Positions 20,282-22,486 of a stretch of DNA of 22,486 bases are shown here, in pieces; the stretch's first letter is position 1, and each line of letters begins with the position of its first letter. The stretch lies in the IMG/VR virus record IMGVR_UViG_3300035670_001328, positions 1 through 22,486 of that record, one strand, 5' to 3'. This DNA comes from a virus. The notes beneath the pieces were generated by a model, which was not told the DNA's origin, did not search any database, and saw nothing but the letters and a program-made list of their open reading frames with translations. The position numbers and the translations under genes were made by a program.

Positions 20282-21533
20282 TGACTAACTCCGCCTTTTG
20301 GCCCGTTAGATTTTCCCAACGTTGGATAATAACGTCGCAGTATTTAGGGTCTAATTCAATAAGCGAAGCCTTTAGACCCAGCTGCTCGCAGGCGATCAAG
20401 GTAGAGCCGGAACCACCAAACGGGTCTAATACTCTATTGCCGCTAACCACACTGTTTTTTAGCAATTTAGCAACTAGAGCAATTGGCTTCATGGTTGGAT
20501 GAAGCTGGCTACTCTTTGGTCGCTTTTCCCTTACTACGCTGGTAGTTTCAAATGCGGATGTGAGGAACTCGATTAGTTCTTGCTTGCTGGCTTTTACCCA
20601 ATCACGTTTTTCAAATTCAACAACCGTTGTATTAGTAAATGGGCCATACCAAGAATGAGCTGCGCCTGGTTTCCAACCATAGAGTATTGGTTCGTGCTGC
20701 CAATTGTAATCTCGCCGGCCCAAAACTAAACTATCTTTTACCCAAATAATGCACTGCTTCAAAAGCCATCCAGCCTTTTCCATATTGTGTCGAAAAGCCT
20801 CGCCTGCGCTGTCGGCATGGCAAACATAAATAGGGCCACCCTCTTTGGTGTTTTCAACCGCTGCTTTGTAAAACTTAAAAAGAAATTCGTCGAATTGGGC
20901 ATCGTCCATATCGTCGCTTTTTATTGTCAGCTTTTCTTTTGTCTTACCAACATAAGCCACGTTATACGGAGGATCGGTAAAAACACAGTCGGCTAAATTT
21001 CCGTCTAGCGAAAGACTGATAACTCTTGCGTCGGTGCTATCTCCACAAACGAGACGGTGCTGACCTAATTGCCAAATGTCGCCCAATTGTGCAGTAGGTG
21101 TATCTGACAATTCTGGGGCTTCGTCCTCAAAGGTTTCAATGTCAATGAGTGGAATCTCTGGAACCTCAAAACCAAAGCCGGCAACCTGAATTCCGACTTC
21201 ATCTAGTTCGCGAAGTTGTTGCTCTAGCACTTCCTGGTTCCAAGTAGCTAACTCTGCCGTGCGGTTATCTGCTAGGGCAAAAGCCTTTATGCGATCAGCG
21301 TCCCAATCTGCCGGAACCCTTACCGCCTCAATCTCCGTCCAGCCCAGGGCCTTAGCCGCAGTGACGGTTCCGTTGCCGGCGACTATGACGTTGTTCTGAT
21401 CTATGACTATTGGCTTGCGCTGGCCGAACTCTTGTAGGCTGCCTTCGATTGCCTTTAGGTTTTTATCATCGTGAGCGCGAGCGTTGTTTGGGTCGAGCGT
21501 TAGTTTCTCGATGGCAATTTTTTCAAGCTTCAT
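20268..21533 (-). CDS. ParB-domain/DNA methyltransferase fusion
   Basis: A 421-aa fusion. Residues 1-90 form a ParB/Srx-like domain with NNARAHDDKNLKAIEGSLQE, and VIVAGNGTVTAAKALGW where the nucleotide-binding GNG replaces the more usual GHxR. Residues about 150-420 are a class beta amino-methyltransferase: motif IV TDPPYNV (DPPY 187-190), then a target-recognition part, HPTMKPIALVAKLLKNS, and motif I DPFGGSGSTLIACEQLG (370-386). DPPY favours N6-adenine methylation, although N4-cytosine is possible. Such fusions are common on phages and probably protect phage DNA from host restriction. No partner endonuclease is adjacent. The central part looks more AT-rich than its neighbours, suggesting a separate origin. 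Confidence 0.92.
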   Translation of the reverse strand: MKLEKIAIEKLTLDPNNARAHDDKNLKAIEGSLQEFGQRKPIVIDQNNVIVAGNGTVTAAKALGWTEIEAVRVPADWDADRIKAFALADNRTAELATWNQEVLEQQLRELDEVGIQVAGFGFEVPEIPLIDIETFEDEAPELSDTPTAQLGDIWQLGQHRLVCGDSTDARVISLSLDGNLADCVFTDPPYNVAYVGKTKEKLTIKSDDMDDAQFDEFLFKFYKAAVENTKEGGPIYVCHADSAGEAFRHNMEKAGWLLKQCIIWVKDSLVLGRRDYNWQHEPILYGWKPGAAHSWYGPFTNTTVVEFEKRDWVKASKQELIEFLTSAFETTSVVREKRPKSSQLHPTMKPIALVAKLLKNSVVSGNRVLDPFGGSGSTLIACEQLGLKASLIELDPKYCDVIIQRWENLTGQKAELVNASR

Positions 21534-21705
21534 TGTTTCCCGTTTCTCTATTGACTAGTTGCATGATGTATCTAGGCGACCATGCTGCGCCTGGGGTCTT
21601 GTTGTCCAGCATTTCTATTAGCGCAATAATTCGCTGGCGTTCTCTACTTTCACCTTGCTTGCGGTAATACTCGCGAGTGGCCTCTGCCTTGTCGTTGTAT
21701 GCCAT
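21523..21705 (-). CDS. Small basic protein upstream of the methyltransferase
   Basis: A 60-aa protein, MAYNDKAEATREYYRKQGES then RERQRIIALIEMLDNKTPGA. It is charged and helical. The stretch YYRKQGESRERQRIIALIEML resembles short phage proteins of unknown function. ATG 21705 overlaps the stop of the 44-aa gene as TAATG, and its own stop overlaps the methyltransferase start by 11 bases. So it belongs to a tight four-gene early-late junction. No motif allows a functional call. The coupling on both sides supports a real gene. Confidence 0.6.
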   Translation of the reverse strand: MAYNDKAEATREYYRKQGESRERQRIIALIEMLDNKTPGAAWSPRYIMQLVNRETGNNEA

Positions 21706-21839
21706 TATCCTTCTTTCGGTTCTATCAGTTGTAGCAACTTCGCCATAAGTTCTTCGTCCAAGTGCGTTTTTAGAATTTGTAAAATCCGTTTACGTTCTGC
21801 GAGCATTGAATTGTGATAGCCGGCCCGCCAGCCGACCAT
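21705..21839 (-). CDS. 44-aa hypothetical protein
   Basis: A 44-aa gene read from ATG 21839 with GGAAG 5 bases upstream, ending TAA at 21707-21705 coupled to the next gene. The product begins MVGWRAGYHNSMLAERKRIL and continues QILKTHLDEELMAKLLQLIE. It is amphipathic and helical. A GTG at 21863 in the same frame would add eight residues (VSDSAEAY) and overlap the HNH-like gene by 11 bases; the Shine-Dalgarno favours the ATG. No function is recognisable. Confidence 0.6.
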   Translation of the reverse strand: MVGWRAGYHNSMLAERKRILQILKTHLDEELMAKLLQLIEPKEG

Positions 21840-21852
21840 GTAAGCTTCCGCG

Positions 21853-22434
21853 CTATCTGACACTTGCTTCGGCCTTCCATCTAAGCCAACGTTTGTGGTG
21901 AACCCTGCAAAGCCCGCGGGCGAAGTATTCGAGCTTGCAGTCAGGATAATGACAATAGCGATCCTTGATGGTCAGGTCGCTCCAAACTGCGGGCCTAATG
22001 TAGCGCGCGATGTCGGAGTTGTCGCGTTTGATTCTTTCTAGCTTGCCCTCTTTGAGCCGAAGGCGATAAAGCTGTCCGTGATGGCGATTGCATAAATAAA
22101 GACCGCGGTGCTTTTCCTTGCAACCTGGAACCTCGCAAGTCTTGGGCGGGTTGAACTTGTCGACCGGCCTAGCAATCTTTTTTAGCAGCGCGTCATCTAC
22201 CGGCAGCGACTTCCGGCCGCGGTGAATCTTCGGAACGTAGCCGTAAACCCTTTTGGCTATGAAGCGGCTTTGAGTGATGTGCTTTGGCTCGACGCAATCG
22301 AAGTGTTTGCAGATTCGGTATCCGATCAGGTATGGCTTGCCTTGCTTATCTATGGGGCAGTTCCACAATTCGGAGAAGCGTTCGGCCGGTCGGCAGTCAA
22401 CGCTTACGTCCAGCCCTTCCCGATTCAAACTCAT
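21853..22434 (-). CDS. HNH-like protein with repeated zinc motifs
   Basis: A 193-aa protein. Residues 39-53 (YRICKHFDCVEPKHI) resemble the C-x4-C-x-x-P-x-H end of an HNH_3-type homing endonuclease domain, although the usual first-strand His is not obvious. Two later copies of a zinc module follow: C100-x4-C105 with LYLCNRHHGQLYRLR, and C161-x4-C166 with RGLCRVHHKRWLRW. The second has the GLC-x2-H pattern often found in actinophage HNH proteins. The product is strongly basic. HNH proteins next to terminase genes can help cos cleavage in packaging, but the active site may be degenerate and a DNA-binding role is possible. It is the first complete gene of the window from the right. Confidence 0.7.
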   Translation of the reverse strand: MSLNREGLDVSVDCRPAERFSELWNCPIDKQGKPYLIGYRICKHFDCVEPKHITQSRFIAKRVYGYVPKIHRGRKSLPVDDALLKKIARPVDKFNPPKTCEVPGCKEKHRGLYLCNRHHGQLYRLRLKEGKLERIKRDNSDIARYIRPAVWSDLTIKDRYCHYPDCKLEYFARGLCRVHHKRWLRWKAEASVR

Positions 22435-22443
22435 GGTTTTAGC

Positions 22444-22486
22444 TTATCCCAAAAAACCGATAATTTCGCGACTCTCTACGTCCTGA
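22444..22486 (-). CDS. Unidentified gene, C-terminal end only
   Basis: The right edge holds the last 13 codons of an open minus-strand frame, QDVESREIIGFLG then TAA at 22446-22444, ten bases before the HNH-like ATG. Another frame is also open here, so the assignment rests on spacing and composition only. No family can be named. Confidence 0.4.
   Translation of the reverse strand, partial: QDVESREIIGFLG

Noticed and set aside
1-22486. CRISPR array, insertion sequence or transposase
   Set aside because: No regularly spaced repeats, terminal inverted repeats or transposase motifs were found.

Overview
This window looks like the late (virion and lysis) half of a tailed siphovirus genome infecting an actinobacterium. 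The actinobacterial signs are the 3' end of a whiB-type regulator at the left edge, and a tail tube protein, a gpG/gpGT chaperone pair and a P27-type small terminase of the kind common in actinophages. Base composition is about half G+C by eye, low for a soil actinomycete. A freshwater Microbacteriaceae or acI-like host is possible, but that is a guess. No integrase, repressor, replication gene or CRISPR array is visible, so lifestyle cannot be decided.

Except for the whiB fragment, every gene lies on the minus strand and is read from right to left. In transcription order: the end of an unknown gene; an HNH-like zinc protein; two tiny genes; a ParB-domain/DNA methyltransferase fusion; small and large terminase; HK97-type portal; a 90-aa virion-like protein; a long prohead-protease fusion; a 58-aa gene; a terminator; a promoter candidate; the major capsid protein; a second terminator. 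A cassette of two glycosyltransferases and a TagD-like cytidylyltransferase follows. Then come the head-tail connector, tail terminator, tail tube protein, gpG with a -1 frameshift to gpGT, a third terminator, a gp10-like protein, tape measure, baseplate-type minor tail protein, an N-terminal-adaptor tail protein and three paralogous fibre-type proteins. The run ends with small membrane proteins, a secreted proline-rich protein, an M23 endolysin and a holin candidate. Most neighbours are coupled by TAATG, ATGA or GTGA overlaps.

The most unusual element is an 80-nt minus-strand RNA at the very end of the late operon (196-275). It folds as the tRNA-like domain of tmRNA, with a G3-U70 alanine identity pair, A73, a tmRNA-type stemless D loop, a P2 stem and a perfect T arm. 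The long tag-coding and pseudoknot part of tmRNA is missing. A terminator that pairs fully only in minus-strand RNA lies just beyond it, so the element is probably made as the tail of the late transcript. It may be a phage mini-tmRNA acting as a decoy or modulator of ribosome rescue.

Three further points stand out. The capsid gene is insulated between two terminators. A glycan-transfer cassette sits inside the head module. The lysis end combines several membrane proteins with a signal-peptide, proline-rich protein.
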